From Rhodospirillaceae bacterium (GTDB lineage Bacteria > Pseudomonadota > Alphaproteobacteria > Rhodospirillales_A > Casp-alpha2), in the NCBI GenBank assembly GCA_003488105.1, contig DNMS01000272.1, positions 1 to 13,963 on the forward strand: a stretch of DNA of 13,963 nt, given 5' to 3'. The notes beneath the pieces are model-generated. The model saw nothing but the letters and a program-made list of their open reading frames with translations, did not search any database and was not told where the DNA came from. Below, piece by piece: positions 7,716 to 13,963 of the stretch (positions within the stretch are counted from its first letter, which is position 1; the number at the start of each line of letters is the position of its first letter). Made by a program: the position numbers and the translations under genes.

Positions 7716-8494
7716 CGTTGGCATCGGCAATTTATGAAGGTGATGTGGTTCACCAGCGAAAACGACCGAAGCCCCATCGGCTGCGCTACTCGGTGTTTTC
7801 CATGCTGCTTGACCTGGACGAATTGCCCGCGCTCACCAAGGTGTCGCGCCTGTTCGGCTACAACCGGTTTGCGCCGTTGGCGTTCCACGACCGGGATCAC
7901 GGGCCGGCGGACGGCACGGCCCTGCGCCCCTGGGCCGAGCAGCACCTGCACAGCGCCGGCATCGATCCGGACGGCGGCCCGATCCGTCTGCTCTGTTATC
8001 CTCGTATTTTCGGGTATGCCTTCAATCCGCTCAGCGTCTTTTTTTGCTACCGGAGATCCGGCGCGCTGACCGCCATCCTTTACGAGGTCTGCAACACCTT
8101 CAAGGAACGTCATACCTATGTGATCCCGGTCGCCGATCAAAGCCGTCCGGTCATCAAGCAGTCCTGCGCCAAGGCGCTTTATGTCTCGCCCTTCATCGGG
8201 ATGGATACTTCCTATCAATTTCGCATCGTGCCCCCGGGCGAAAACATTCGCGTCATCATCCGTCAGGAAGACAGCGAAGGACTGTTACTGGCGGCGTCCT
8301 TCGCGGGGGACCGCCGTCCGTTTTCTTCGCGCAGTCTGACGCAGGCCTTGATCCGGTTTCCGCTGCTGACACTGAAGGTGATGGCGGGAATCCATTGGGA
8401 GGCCCTGAAGCTGTGGCTCAAGGGCCTGCCCGTGTTCAAGCATTCGCCGGCCGTGCGCCGTGTCCAATTCAGCATTGAAAAGAACGGAACGTAG
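7712..8494 (+). CDS. DUF1365 family protein
   Basis: 260 aa, full length for DUF1365 (COG3496). Family blocks are visible in order: an N-terminal IYEGDVVHQRKRPKPHRLRY followed by SVFSMLLDLDEL, then GYNRFAPLAFHDRDHG, then CYPRIFGYAFNPLSVFFCY, LYEVCNTFKERHTYV, and KALYVSPFIGMDTSYQFR. The late segment (about 215-245) is hydrophobic and amphipathic, suggesting membrane association. The biochemical role is unknown; the gene nearly always travels with the COG2907 flavoprotein and a CFA-like methyltransferase, so it is thought to act in acyl-lipid modification. ATG 7712 overlaps the previous stop (ATGA), favouring translational coupling; the open frame back to 7526 is internal to the FAD gene and is discarded. 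Confidence 0.93.
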   Translation: MTLASAIYEGDVVHQRKRPKPHRLRYSVFSMLLDLDELPALTKVSRLFGYNRFAPLAFHDRDHGPADGTALRPWAEQHLHSAGIDPDGGPIRLLCYPRIFGYAFNPLSVFFCYRRSGALTAILYEVCNTFKERHTYVIPVADQSRPVIKQSCAKALYVSPFIGMDTSYQFRIVPPGENIRVIIRQEDSEGLLLAASFAGDRRPFSSRSLTQALIRFPLLTLKVMAGIHWEALKLWLKGLPVFKHSPAVRRVQFSIEKNGT

Positions 8495-8500
8495 CGAGAC

Positions 8501-9745
8501 ATGAGTGACGCCATTGCGAAATCGATTTCTGGCGCCGTCCCCGGCGCCCGGTCCACGGAAGGGATCCCGTACCCCGGCATCCGGGAGCGGCTGTTGCGTC
8601 GAATCTTGGCGCGGCTTCAGGTCGGCCGGATACATGTCACCCTGCCGTCGGGCCGGTGCATGACGGTCGACGGCGTCGCACCCGGGCCGGAAGCAACGGT
8701 GCGCATCCGAAACTGGGGCCTGGTCAATCGCATGCTGTTGGGTGGCGATATGGGGGTGGCCGAAGGCTACATGGCCGGTGATTGGGATAGCCCGGACCTG
8801 GCGGCACTACTCGACCTCAGCCTGCGCAACGAACGCGCCTTGACCGATCTCATCCGCCAACCCTGGCCGGTCCGTCTGCTGGCGCGTCTGCGCCATGCCT
8901 TGCACGCCAACACGCCGCGCGGCAGCCGCCGCAACATCGCCGCCCATTACGACCTGGGCAACGCGTTCTACGGCCATTGGTTGGACGAGACCATGTCCTA
9001 TTCGTCGGCCCTGTTCGACTCACCGGACGAGCCCATGGCGGACGGACAGCGGCGAAAGTATGAACGTCTGGCGCTGGCCTTGAACCTGCGGCCGGGCGAC
9101 CATGTCCTCGAGATCGGATGCGGCTGGGGCGGCTTCGCCGAGATCGCCGCGCGCGATTTCGGATGCCGCGTCACGGGCCTCACCCTGTCCCGGGAACAGG
9201 CGGTCTTCGCGCGGACGCGCATGGCGGATCTGGGCTTGGACGACCGTGTCGATATTCGGATCGAGGACTATCGCGCCGCCCGGGGCACGTACGACAAGAT
9301 CGCCTCGATCGAAATGTTCGAAGCCGTGGGCGAAGCCTACTGGCCGACGTACCTGAACACCTTGAAGGCGCGCCTTGCGCCCGGGGGCCGCGCGGGATTG
9401 CAAATCATCACGATCGACGATGCGCATTTCGAAAGCTATCGCCGTTCGCCGGATTTCATTCAGCGCTACATCTTTCCGGGCGGCATGTTGCCGGGCCCGA
9501 ACGCATTCGCCGACGCGGTCGCCCGGGCCGGTTTGCGGCTGACCGACGCGGTCTTCTTTGGCCCGTCCTACGCGGAAACGCTGCGCCGCTGGGATGTGGA
9601 CTTCCTCGCCGCCTGGCCAGAGATCGAGAAATTGGGTTTCGATGAACGCTTTCGCCGCATGTGGCATTATTACTTGAAGTACTGCGAGGCGGGCTTCGAT
9701 GCCGGGCGCATCAATGTCGGCCAGTTCGTGATCGACGCCGGGTGA
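8501..9745 (+). CDS. CFA-synthase-like SAM-dependent methyltransferase (acyl-phospholipid methylase)
   Basis: 414 aa. An N-terminal domain (about 1-140) of the cyclopropane-synthase type precedes a class I SAM methyltransferase with motif I VLEIGCGWGG at 202-211, the entry motif RNIAAHYDLGNAFY (144-157), EMFEAVG (271-277) and YIFPGGMLP (323-331). Compared from memory with E. coli Cfa, the bicarbonate-binding set C139, E239, H266, I268, Y317 reads here as S169, E274, Q301, Ile and Y357, so two of five are changed. This suggests a methylase of unsaturated chains (as UfaM in furan-fatty-acid synthesis) rather than a cyclopropane synthase; that is inference. It starts six bases after the DUF1365 stop with only a weak ribosome site, and its stop overlaps the next start (GTGA). 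It acts on membrane phospholipids. Confidence 0.92.
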   Translation: MSDAIAKSISGAVPGARSTEGIPYPGIRERLLRRILARLQVGRIHVTLPSGRCMTVDGVAPGPEATVRIRNWGLVNRMLLGGDMGVAEGYMAGDWDSPDLAALLDLSLRNERALTDLIRQPWPVRLLARLRHALHANTPRGSRRNIAAHYDLGNAFYGHWLDETMSYSSALFDSPDEPMADGQRRKYERLALALNLRPGDHVLEIGCGWGGFAEIAARDFGCRVTGLTLSREQAVFARTRMADLGLDDRVDIRIEDYRAARGTYDKIASIEMFEAVGEAYWPTYLNTLKARLAPGGRAGLQIITIDDAHFESYRRSPDFIQRYIFPGGMLPGPNAFADAVARAGLRLTDAVFFGPSYAETLRRWDVDFLAAWPEIEKLGFDERFRRMWHYYLKYCEAGFDAGRINVGQFVIDAG

Positions 9746-11076
9746 CGCAGCCCGCAAGCTCACCGTTGTCCCGACGCATCCTGCTGGCCTATGCCTTGCC
9801 CGCGGTCGTCGTCTCGCTGCCGATCATCCCGGTCTACATTCATCTGCCGACATTGTACGGAATCGAACTTGGCCTGGGGCTGGTGGCGGTGGGGTGGATT
9901 CTTCTGGCCGCGCGGTTGTTCGATACTGTCACCGACCCGTTGGTCGGCGCCCTAAGCGACCGGACCCGGATCGCCGGTTGCCGTCGCAAACCCTGGATCG
10001 CGGTGGGCGCGGTGATTGCCGGCATCGGCCTATGGCAGGTCCTAATGCCGCCCGATGCCGCGGGGGCCGCCTATCTGCTGATCTGGTCGATCGTTCTTTA
10101 CGGCGGCTGGACCATGGTCGCGGTCCCCTATCTGACCTGGGGTGCGGAGCTTTCCGGCGACTACCATGAGCGGTCCCGCATCACGTCCTGGCGGGAAGCC
10201 ATGGGCCTGATCGGCATCGTTGGCGCGGCGGCCCTGTCCTCGACCCTGACGGACGCCGGGCGGAGCGAACGGGACGCCATGGCCGCCATCGTCTGGGTCG
10301 CGGTGCTCGGCGGGGCCGCCCTGATCCCGCTTTTGCTGCGGGCCGTCCCGGAACAGGCCGCGCCACACCGGCCGCCCCCTCCGGTAAGCCCGGCCCGGGT
10401 CAGGGCCGCGCTGGTCGGGTTGATCCGCAACAAGCCGTTTGTCCGGCTTCTTTTCGCCTGGTTCGCCAACGGCCTGGCCAACGGCATCCCGGCGGTTCTG
10501 TTCCTGATCTATCTGCAATATGGCCTGGGGGCCGGCCCCGACCAGCGGGCATTGTTCATCCTCGTCTATTTCCTCGCCGCCGTGGTCTCTATCCCCGCTT
10601 GGCTGATGCTTGTCCACCGCATGGACAAGCACCGGGTGTGGTGCCTGGCGATGATCGCCGCCTGTCTTGCCTTTGCCGCCGTGCCGCTGTTGCCGGTTGG
10701 TGCTTTCGCGGCCTTCGCCGTGGTTTGCGTGGTGACCGGCGTCGCCCTGGGCGCCGACCTCTCCCTGCCGCCGGCGATCCAGGCCGATGTCATCGATTAC
10801 GGGCGCCTGCGTGAGGACGTGGACCGCGCCGGCCTGCAATTCGCCTTCTGGGGGATGAGCACGAAACTGGCGCTGGCGGCGGCGGTGGGGCTGGCCCTGC
10901 CGGGCGTCGCCGCGTTGGGGTTTGATCCGGATGCGCCCAGCCGCGGCGGAATTGTGGCGCTGACGATGATCTATGCGGTCGTTCCCATCGTAATAAAGGG
11001 TGTGGCGATCGGAACAATGTGGCGATTTCCACTGACGGCCGCCAGGCAACGGGCGATCCGCCGCCGGCTCGCTTAA
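9742..11076 (+). CDS. GPH-type MFS transporter (MelB-like cation symporter family)
   Basis: 444 aa, an integral inner-membrane protein with about 12 hydrophobic segments. The signature loop between segments 2 and 3 is D61TVTDPLVGALSDRTR followed by RRKPW (to W85), the classic glycoside-pentoside-hexuronide:cation symporter (MFS_2) motif; WTMVAVPYLTWGAELS and GLQFAFWGMSTKLALA are further family blocks. The substrate is unlikely to be a sugar, as no catabolic gene is nearby; a lipid, lysolipid or sterol-like compound fits the context better (inference; the same fold includes MFSD2A-type lysolipid carriers). GTG 9742 is chosen because it overlaps the methyltransferase stop (GTGA) and precedes the first membrane segment; the frame is open back to 9661 but that part lies inside the upstream gene. 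Confidence 0.92.
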   Translation: MTQPASSPLSRRILLAYALPAVVVSLPIIPVYIHLPTLYGIELGLGLVAVGWILLAARLFDTVTDPLVGALSDRTRIAGCRRKPWIAVGAVIAGIGLWQVLMPPDAAGAAYLLIWSIVLYGGWTMVAVPYLTWGAELSGDYHERSRITSWREAMGLIGIVGAAALSSTLTDAGRSERDAMAAIVWVAVLGGAALIPLLLRAVPEQAAPHRPPPPVSPARVRAALVGLIRNKPFVRLLFAWFANGLANGIPAVLFLIYLQYGLGAGPDQRALFILVYFLAAVVSIPAWLMLVHRMDKHRVWCLAMIAACLAFAAVPLLPVGAFAAFAVVCVVTGVALGADLSLPPAIQADVIDYGRLREDVDRAGLQFAFWGMSTKLALAAAVGLALPGVAALGFDPDAPSRGGIVALTMIYAVVPIVIKGVAIGTMWRFPLTAARQRAIRRRLA

Positions 11077-11087
11077 ACTACAAACCC

Positions 11088-11092
11088 GGGAG
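11088..11092 (+). promoter_or_regulatory. Shine-Dalgarno for the DUF3833 lipoprotein gene
   Basis: GGGAG, eight bases before ATG 11101, in the 24-bp gap after the transporter gene. It is the only gene junction in this operon that has its own clear ribosome site and a gap of more than six bases. Confidence 0.7.
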
Positions 11093-11100
11093 CCCAAATC

Positions 11101-11706
11101 ATGGTTGGACGCATCGCTATCACCGTTGCCGCGTTTCTGATGTTGAACGGATGTACAAAGATGAAACCCGTTGAGTTCAAGGACCAGTCCCCCGTCCTGT
11201 TGATCGAGGATTACTTCCAAGGATCGACGAAAGCCTGGGGTATTTTCGAAGATCGGTTCGGCACCCTGCGGCGGCAGTTCGTGGTGGAAATCACGGGCAC
11301 CTGGGACGGGGCGGTCCTGCAACTGGACGAACGTTTTCAGTATGCCGACGGCGAGACCGACCGACGCGTGTGGCGCATCCGCAAGACCGACGATCACACC
11401 TACGAAGGCGAAGCCGACGACGTCATCGGCAAGGCCAAGGGGGAAGCCTACGGCAACGCGCTGAATTGGCGCTACGACATGGACCTGAAGGTCGGCGATG
11501 GAACCGTCCGCGTGCAGTTCGACGATTGGATGTTTCTGCAACCGTCAAACGTTCTGATGAACCGGGCGAAGGTCAGCAAGTTCGGGATCGAGGTGGGGTC
11601 CGTTACCCTGGCCTTCATCAAGCCCGAGAAGGCCCTGCACATGTCCGGGGAGGTTCTCAGCGAATGGCTAACCGTCCACGAATCCGCGCGAGGAGCCATC
11701 CAATAA
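11101..11706 (+). CDS. DUF3833 family lipoprotein
   Basis: 201 aa. It has a lipoprotein signal peptide with the lipobox LNGC, lipidated Cys at residue 18, so it is anchored in a membrane facing the periplasm. The rest is a DUF3833 domain: FKDQSPVLLIEDYFQGSTKAWGIFEDRFG, seen as a block near residues 26-54, then repeated beta-strand pattern, with FDDWMFLQPSNVLMNRAKVSKFGIEVG (about 140-166) as the conserved end. DUF3833 has no proven activity; it is a lipocalin-like beta fold by pattern and could carry or present a modified lipid (inference). It is the last gene of the RpoE operon. Its final 50 bases overlap the end of the convergent SnoaL-like gene. Confidence 0.92.
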   Translation: MVGRIAITVAAFLMLNGCTKMKPVEFKDQSPVLLIEDYFQGSTKAWGIFEDRFGTLRRQFVVEITGTWDGAVLQLDERFQYADGETDRRVWRIRKTDDHTYEGEADDVIGKAKGEAYGNALNWRYDMDLKVGDGTVRVQFDDWMFLQPSNVLMNRAKVSKFGIEVGSVTLAFIKPEKALHMSGEVLSEWLTVHESARGAIQ

Positions 11707-12088
11707 CCGGCAGACGTTCATAGAACGCCGCCGCCGCATCCCAATGGTCGATGTGGCTGACGACTTTTCCGTCTGTTCCCAGGGTGATGACGCTGGCCCC
11801 GTCGAAAACCCATTCCCGTTTGCCCAACCGGCCTGCGAACTGCCAATTCATGAAGCAGGTTGCGCCGTCCAGCGCCATGCCGTGCACCGTGAAGCGGATG
11901 TCGGATACGTTTTCGAACATATGTTCGAAGACGCGGCGCATGGCATTCAGCCCGCGCACGTCGTTGAACGGGTCCTTGAAGCGGACATCGGCGGTGACAT
12001 GATCCCCCAAGGCGTCAAGCGTCTGTGGGGTCAGTGTTTCAAGGTAGCGCCGATAGCGGTCGGCGGCGTCGGTCGGTCGCGGGATCAT
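11657..12088 (-). CDS. SnoaL-like / NTF2-fold protein
   Basis: 143 aa, a single cone-shaped NTF2-like domain. Typical features are an N-terminal helix pair (ADRYRRYLETLTPQTLDALGDHV), the VRFKDPFNDVRG stretch after it, and a strand-rich C-terminal half ending in the conserved DGKVVSHIDHWDAAAAFYERLP. The HWD element is common in the group annotated as nuclear transport factor 2 beside RpoE-ChrR genes. Enzymatic (isomerase, hydrolase) or ligand-binding roles are both possible. Its ATG overlaps the SDR stop (ATGA); no ribosome site of its own is seen, so it depends on coupling. It is the last gene of the three-gene operon and overlaps the DUF3833 gene tail-to-tail by 50 bp. Confidence 0.9.
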   Translation of the reverse strand: MIPRPTDAADRYRRYLETLTPQTLDALGDHVTADVRFKDPFNDVRGLNAMRRVFEHMFENVSDIRFTVHGMALDGATCFMNWQFAGRLGKREWVFDGASVITLGTDGKVVSHIDHWDAAAAFYERLPVIGWLLARIRGRLAIR

Positions 12089-12849
12089 TCGCGCAGCATG
12101 CGCCGCGTGACGGCGAAGAACAAGCGATCGGGCAGCAGCCGCAGCAGCTTCATCAGCAGGGCGAATCGCCGGGGAAAGGCGATTTCGAAGTTGTCACCTT
12201 GCAGCCCGTCGATGATGCGGTCCACCGCCTCATCGACGTCGATCAGGAAGGGCATGGGAAAGTCGTTCTTGTCCGTCAGCGGCGTCTTCACGAAACCCGG
12301 ATTGATCAGACGCATATCCACGCCCGCCGCCGCCAGTTCCGGGCGCAGCGCCTCACACAGATTGATGAGCCCGGCTTTCGACGCGCCGTAGGCGGCCGCC
12401 CCGGGGAGCCCTCGATACCCGGCCAGGGACGCGACCACGGCGATCTGGCCGGCCTCGCGCGCCATGAACCGCGCCATGACGGGCGCAAGGCAATTCAATG
12501 TTCCCGACAGGTTGGTTTCGATCACGCCCCGCGCCTCGGCCGCTGAAAACTCCATTGCCGGCGTTGGGCGGTGGGTCCCCGCATTGAGGACCACAAGATC
12601 CAGCGGACCCAGCCGGTTTTCAATCACCTCGACCATGACGTCGGCGCGCCCGGCATCGGTGATGTCCAGAGGGAACCCGATGATGCGCCCGCCGTCCGCA
12701 ACCTGCTCCAGGGAGATCAGGTCCTGCTGCGACCGTGCGCTGGCGGCGACGGCATAGCCCTGGCGCGCCAGGCGCAGGGCCAGGGCGCGCCCGATGCCCT
12801 TGCCGGCGCCGGTGACCCAGGCCACCTTGGGGCGGTCGGCTTCGGTCAT
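12085..12849 (-). CDS. Short-chain dehydrogenase/reductase
   Basis: 254 aa, classical SDR. The nucleotide-binding motif TGAGKGIG lies at 13-20, followed by NAG at 89-91 and structural N113. The catalytic residues are S141, Y154 and K158 (YGASK), and PG at 184-185 follows; all are present, so the enzyme should be active with NAD(P)H. The C-terminal 50 residues, including FALLMKLLRLLPDRLFF, are hydrophobic and amphipathic, which suggests membrane association and fits a lipid substrate. The start MTEADRPK is chosen because its ATG overlaps the stop of the DUF6134-like gene (ATGA) and AGAGGA lies eight bases upstream; the frame is open to 12942 but this is inside the upstream gene. The substrate is unknown. 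Confidence 0.94.
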   Translation of the reverse strand: MTEADRPKVAWVTGAGKGIGRALALRLARQGYAVAASARSQQDLISLEQVADGGRIIGFPLDITDAGRADVMVEVIENRLGPLDLVVLNAGTHRPTPAMEFSAAEARGVIETNLSGTLNCLAPVMARFMAREAGQIAVVASLAGYRGLPGAAAYGASKAGLINLCEALRPELAAAGVDMRLINPGFVKTPLTDKNDFPMPFLIDVDEAVDRIIDGLQGDNFEIAFPRRFALLMKLLRLLPDRLFFAVTRRMLRE

Positions 12850-13562
12850 CCCAATGTCCTCTTGCCGGGACCGCCCTGGCATTGGCGGCAGATATAGTCG
12901 ATCAACGAATCGTCCCGGCCCCGGAACCGCATTTTCACCCAACGCCCCGCCGCGTCGTACCAGACGTCGGTCTGCAGATCTCCTGTATAGGCATAACGGG
13001 TCGCGGCGACGGGTCCACGTTCTGTGTCCACGCGGTCGGGGCCGCTCGCCTCAATGCGAACCTTGTTGACCTGCCCAGTCAGTGTGTTGAGGACGCGATG
13101 CTGCCCAAGAACCTCGACGTTCCAGTGATTTGTGGGAAAAAGGGGGGCCGCGGTTTCGTAGGCGGTATCACCGGCCGCAACGTAGACGCGCTCGCCGATC
13201 CGTTGGGCCCGCACGTCCAAGACGGCGCCATCGTCATCGACCGTCGCCCGGATCGCGGACAGGCTGCCATCCGTCCACAACGCCCTGGAATCGTATCGGT
13301 AACGATAAACGGTGATGCCTAGAAACGTGACCTGGATCTGGAACCGGGCTTCGACGGCCAGTCCCTTGTCGCCCGCCTGAAATCGCACCCGGTGAAAGCC
13401 GACACGGGTTCCATTGCGATAAACGTCGAAGTTAATCTCATCTCCGCTGTTGATCGCTTGATCCGTGTTATGGGCATGCCGCGCCGTATCGTCCGAAGCC
13501 TCTGGCTCCGTAATCGAGACGATGAATAAGGCGGCAAGAACAACAGACAAAATTACACGCAC
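12846..13562 (-). CDS. Exported DUF6134/DUF3108-like protein
   Basis: 238 aa. Residues 1-23 form a probable Sec signal (hydrophobic VILSVVLAALFIVSI, cleavage near EAS), so it is periplasmic. The rest is a beta-rich domain: INFDVYRNGTRVGFHRVRF (about 43-61), then FLGITVYRYRYDSRALW, and a late FPTNHWNVEVLG and WYDAAGRWVKMRFRGRD. This pattern is what I associate with DUF6134, a relative of DUF3108, often next to ChrR regulons; the family name is from memory and tentative. A Cys pair (CRQC) lies near the end. GTG 13562 is the only long start since a stop codon lies two codons upstream. It is the first gene of the operon, driven by its own RpoE-type promoter about 50 bp upstream. Confidence 0.87.
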   Translation of the reverse strand: MRVILSVVLAALFIVSITEPEASDDTARHAHNTDQAINSGDEINFDVYRNGTRVGFHRVRFQAGDKGLAVEARFQIQVTFLGITVYRYRYDSRALWTDGSLSAIRATVDDDGAVLDVRAQRIGERVYVAAGDTAYETAAPLFPTNHWNVEVLGQHRVLNTLTGQVNKVRIEASGPDRVDTERGPVAATRYAYTGDLQTDVWYDAAGRWVKMRFRGRDDSLIDYICRQCQGGPGKRTLG

Positions 13563-13608
13563 GTGTCACCCGGGTCCGATCCATTGATGGTTTGTTCGGC
13601 TCAAATAG

Positions 13609-13637
13609 TTGTACGCGGGATGCCCGTGGATGGATCA
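13609..13637 (-). promoter_or_regulatory. RpoE-dependent promoter of the DUF6134-SDR-SnoaL operon
   Basis: On the - strand TGATCC (13637-13632), an 18-base spacer, then TACAA (13613-13609). The spacer length and the 10 bases CCGCGTACAA at the -10 end are identical to those of the rpoE promoter. Transcription would start near 13602, giving a leader of about 40 bases before GTG 13562. Confidence 0.8.
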
Positions 13638-13709
13638 CAACCCATCCGTATGCTCCTGAATTCAGTAATCCGGCGCAAACCCATCGCGCCGGGTTCTGCG
13701 AAATGGCCT

Positions 13710-13723
13710 GCGTTACGTAACGC
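13710..13723. repeat. 14-bp perfect palindrome
   Basis: GCGTTACGTAACGC, with no spacer. It lies about 73 bp upstream of the -35 of the DUF6134 operon promoter. It could be a dimeric regulator site; no other copy was noticed in the window. Confidence 0.45.
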
Positions 13724-13755
13724 GTCTGGGGCGTTGAATGACGGGATCGACGGTT

Positions 13756-13833
13756 CCGATGGGGGCATCGGCCGACTGGCACGTTCCGGGTGCAGTCGGC
13801 GGAAAATCGACCCCGTCCCGCGCGGCGCGCGGG
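13756..13833. repeat. Run of three hairpins in the 13563-13887 spacer
   Basis: Three perfect inverted repeats in close order: CCGATG/CATCGG (13756-13771, loop 4), GCCGACTG/CAGTCGGC (13771-13800, loop 14), and CCCGCGC/GCGCGGG (13817-13833, loop 3). A fourth, the tRNA terminator, follows directly. The remainder of the 325-bp spacer holds the RpoE promoter and the palindrome; I see no supported protein gene in it. Confidence 0.5.
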
Positions 13834-13864
13834 CAAACAAAAACCCGCCGGCAGCGACGGGTTT
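13833..13864 (-). terminator. Rho-independent terminator after tRNA-Ala
   Basis: On the - strand, stem AAACCCG / CGGGTTT (13864-13858 and 13847-13841) with a 10-base loop and a following T-rich tract (TTTTTGTTT overlapping the stem end). It lies 24 bases past the tRNA 3' end. Confidence 0.75.
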
Positions 13865-13887
13865 CGGTCGATCTTCATCAAGAAGAA

Positions 13888-13963
<76 letters not shown>

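Noticed and set aside
10322..10350. TGATCC inside the transporter gene
   Set aside because: The -10 position reads TCCCG; a chance hexamer in coding DNA. The copy at 8349-8354 fails in the same way (TGAAG).
10042..11541. 499-codon open frame on the - strand opposite the transporter and DUF3833 genes
   Set aside because: It spans two well-supported + strand genes and their gap; composition is Arg/Gln/Gly/Asp-rich and without a family pattern.
13459..13487. TGATCC inside the DUF6134-like gene, + strand
   Set aside because: At 18 bases spacing the -10 position reads GCCGT, with no TA; it is a chance hexamer.

Overview
The window is GC-rich DNA (about 65% GC by eye) from an alphaproteobacterium, most likely of the Rhodospirillales type. 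The grounds are codon use, a PAS-kinase style typical of that group, a tRNA-Ala(GGC), and an ECF11-type RpoE/ChrR pair with promoters matching the Rhodobacter sigma-E consensus. Taxonomy is an inference; no rRNA or other marker is present.

Layout. (1) 1-2456, +: a membrane PAS-PAS histidine kinase whose 5' end lies outside the window. (2) 2496-3464, -: a luciferase-like (LLM) flavin- or F420-dependent oxidoreductase, convergent with the kinase. (3) 3744-4772, +: an exported DUF3500 protein. These three look like unrelated housekeeping or accessory genes. (4) 4882-13562: a compact stress regulon of ten genes. chrR and rpoE run leftwards (4882-6068). Divergent from them is a five-gene operon (6360-11706): COG2907-type FAD oxidoreductase, DUF1365 protein, cyclopropane-synthase-like methyltransferase, GPH-type MFS transporter and DUF3833 lipoprotein. 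Converging on it from the right is a three-gene operon (13562 down to 11657): exported DUF6134/DUF3108-like protein, short-chain dehydrogenase and SnoaL-like protein. (5) 13563-13963: a spacer with a promoter, a palindrome and several hairpins, then a complete tRNA-Ala on the - strand with its terminator.

The main result is that three sites in the window match TGATCC-N18-TA(C/A)(A/C)(A/T), the known alphaproteobacterial RpoE (ECF11) promoter form. They lie upstream of rpoE, of the FAD operon, and of the DUF6134 operon. The pair 6230-6266 forms a back-to-back divergent promoter with a 10-bp inverted repeat, CGGGTGATCC. The -10 ends of the rpoE and DUF6134 promoters share the 10-mer CCGCGTACAA. 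RpoE, ChrR and all eight other genes therefore appear to form one self-contained singlet-oxygen/peroxide regulon.

How the genes may work together: ChrR (all zinc ligands present) holds RpoE until singlet oxygen or peroxide triggers its loss. RpoE then transcribes itself and a set of enzymes that look like membrane-lipid modifiers. The methyltransferase has changes at two positions that bind bicarbonate in E. coli CFA synthase, so it may be a methylase of unsaturated acyl chains rather than a cyclopropane synthase, in line with the furan-fatty-acid pathway known from Rhodobacter. The exact product of this set of enzymes cannot be read from the sequence and is the most interesting open question here.
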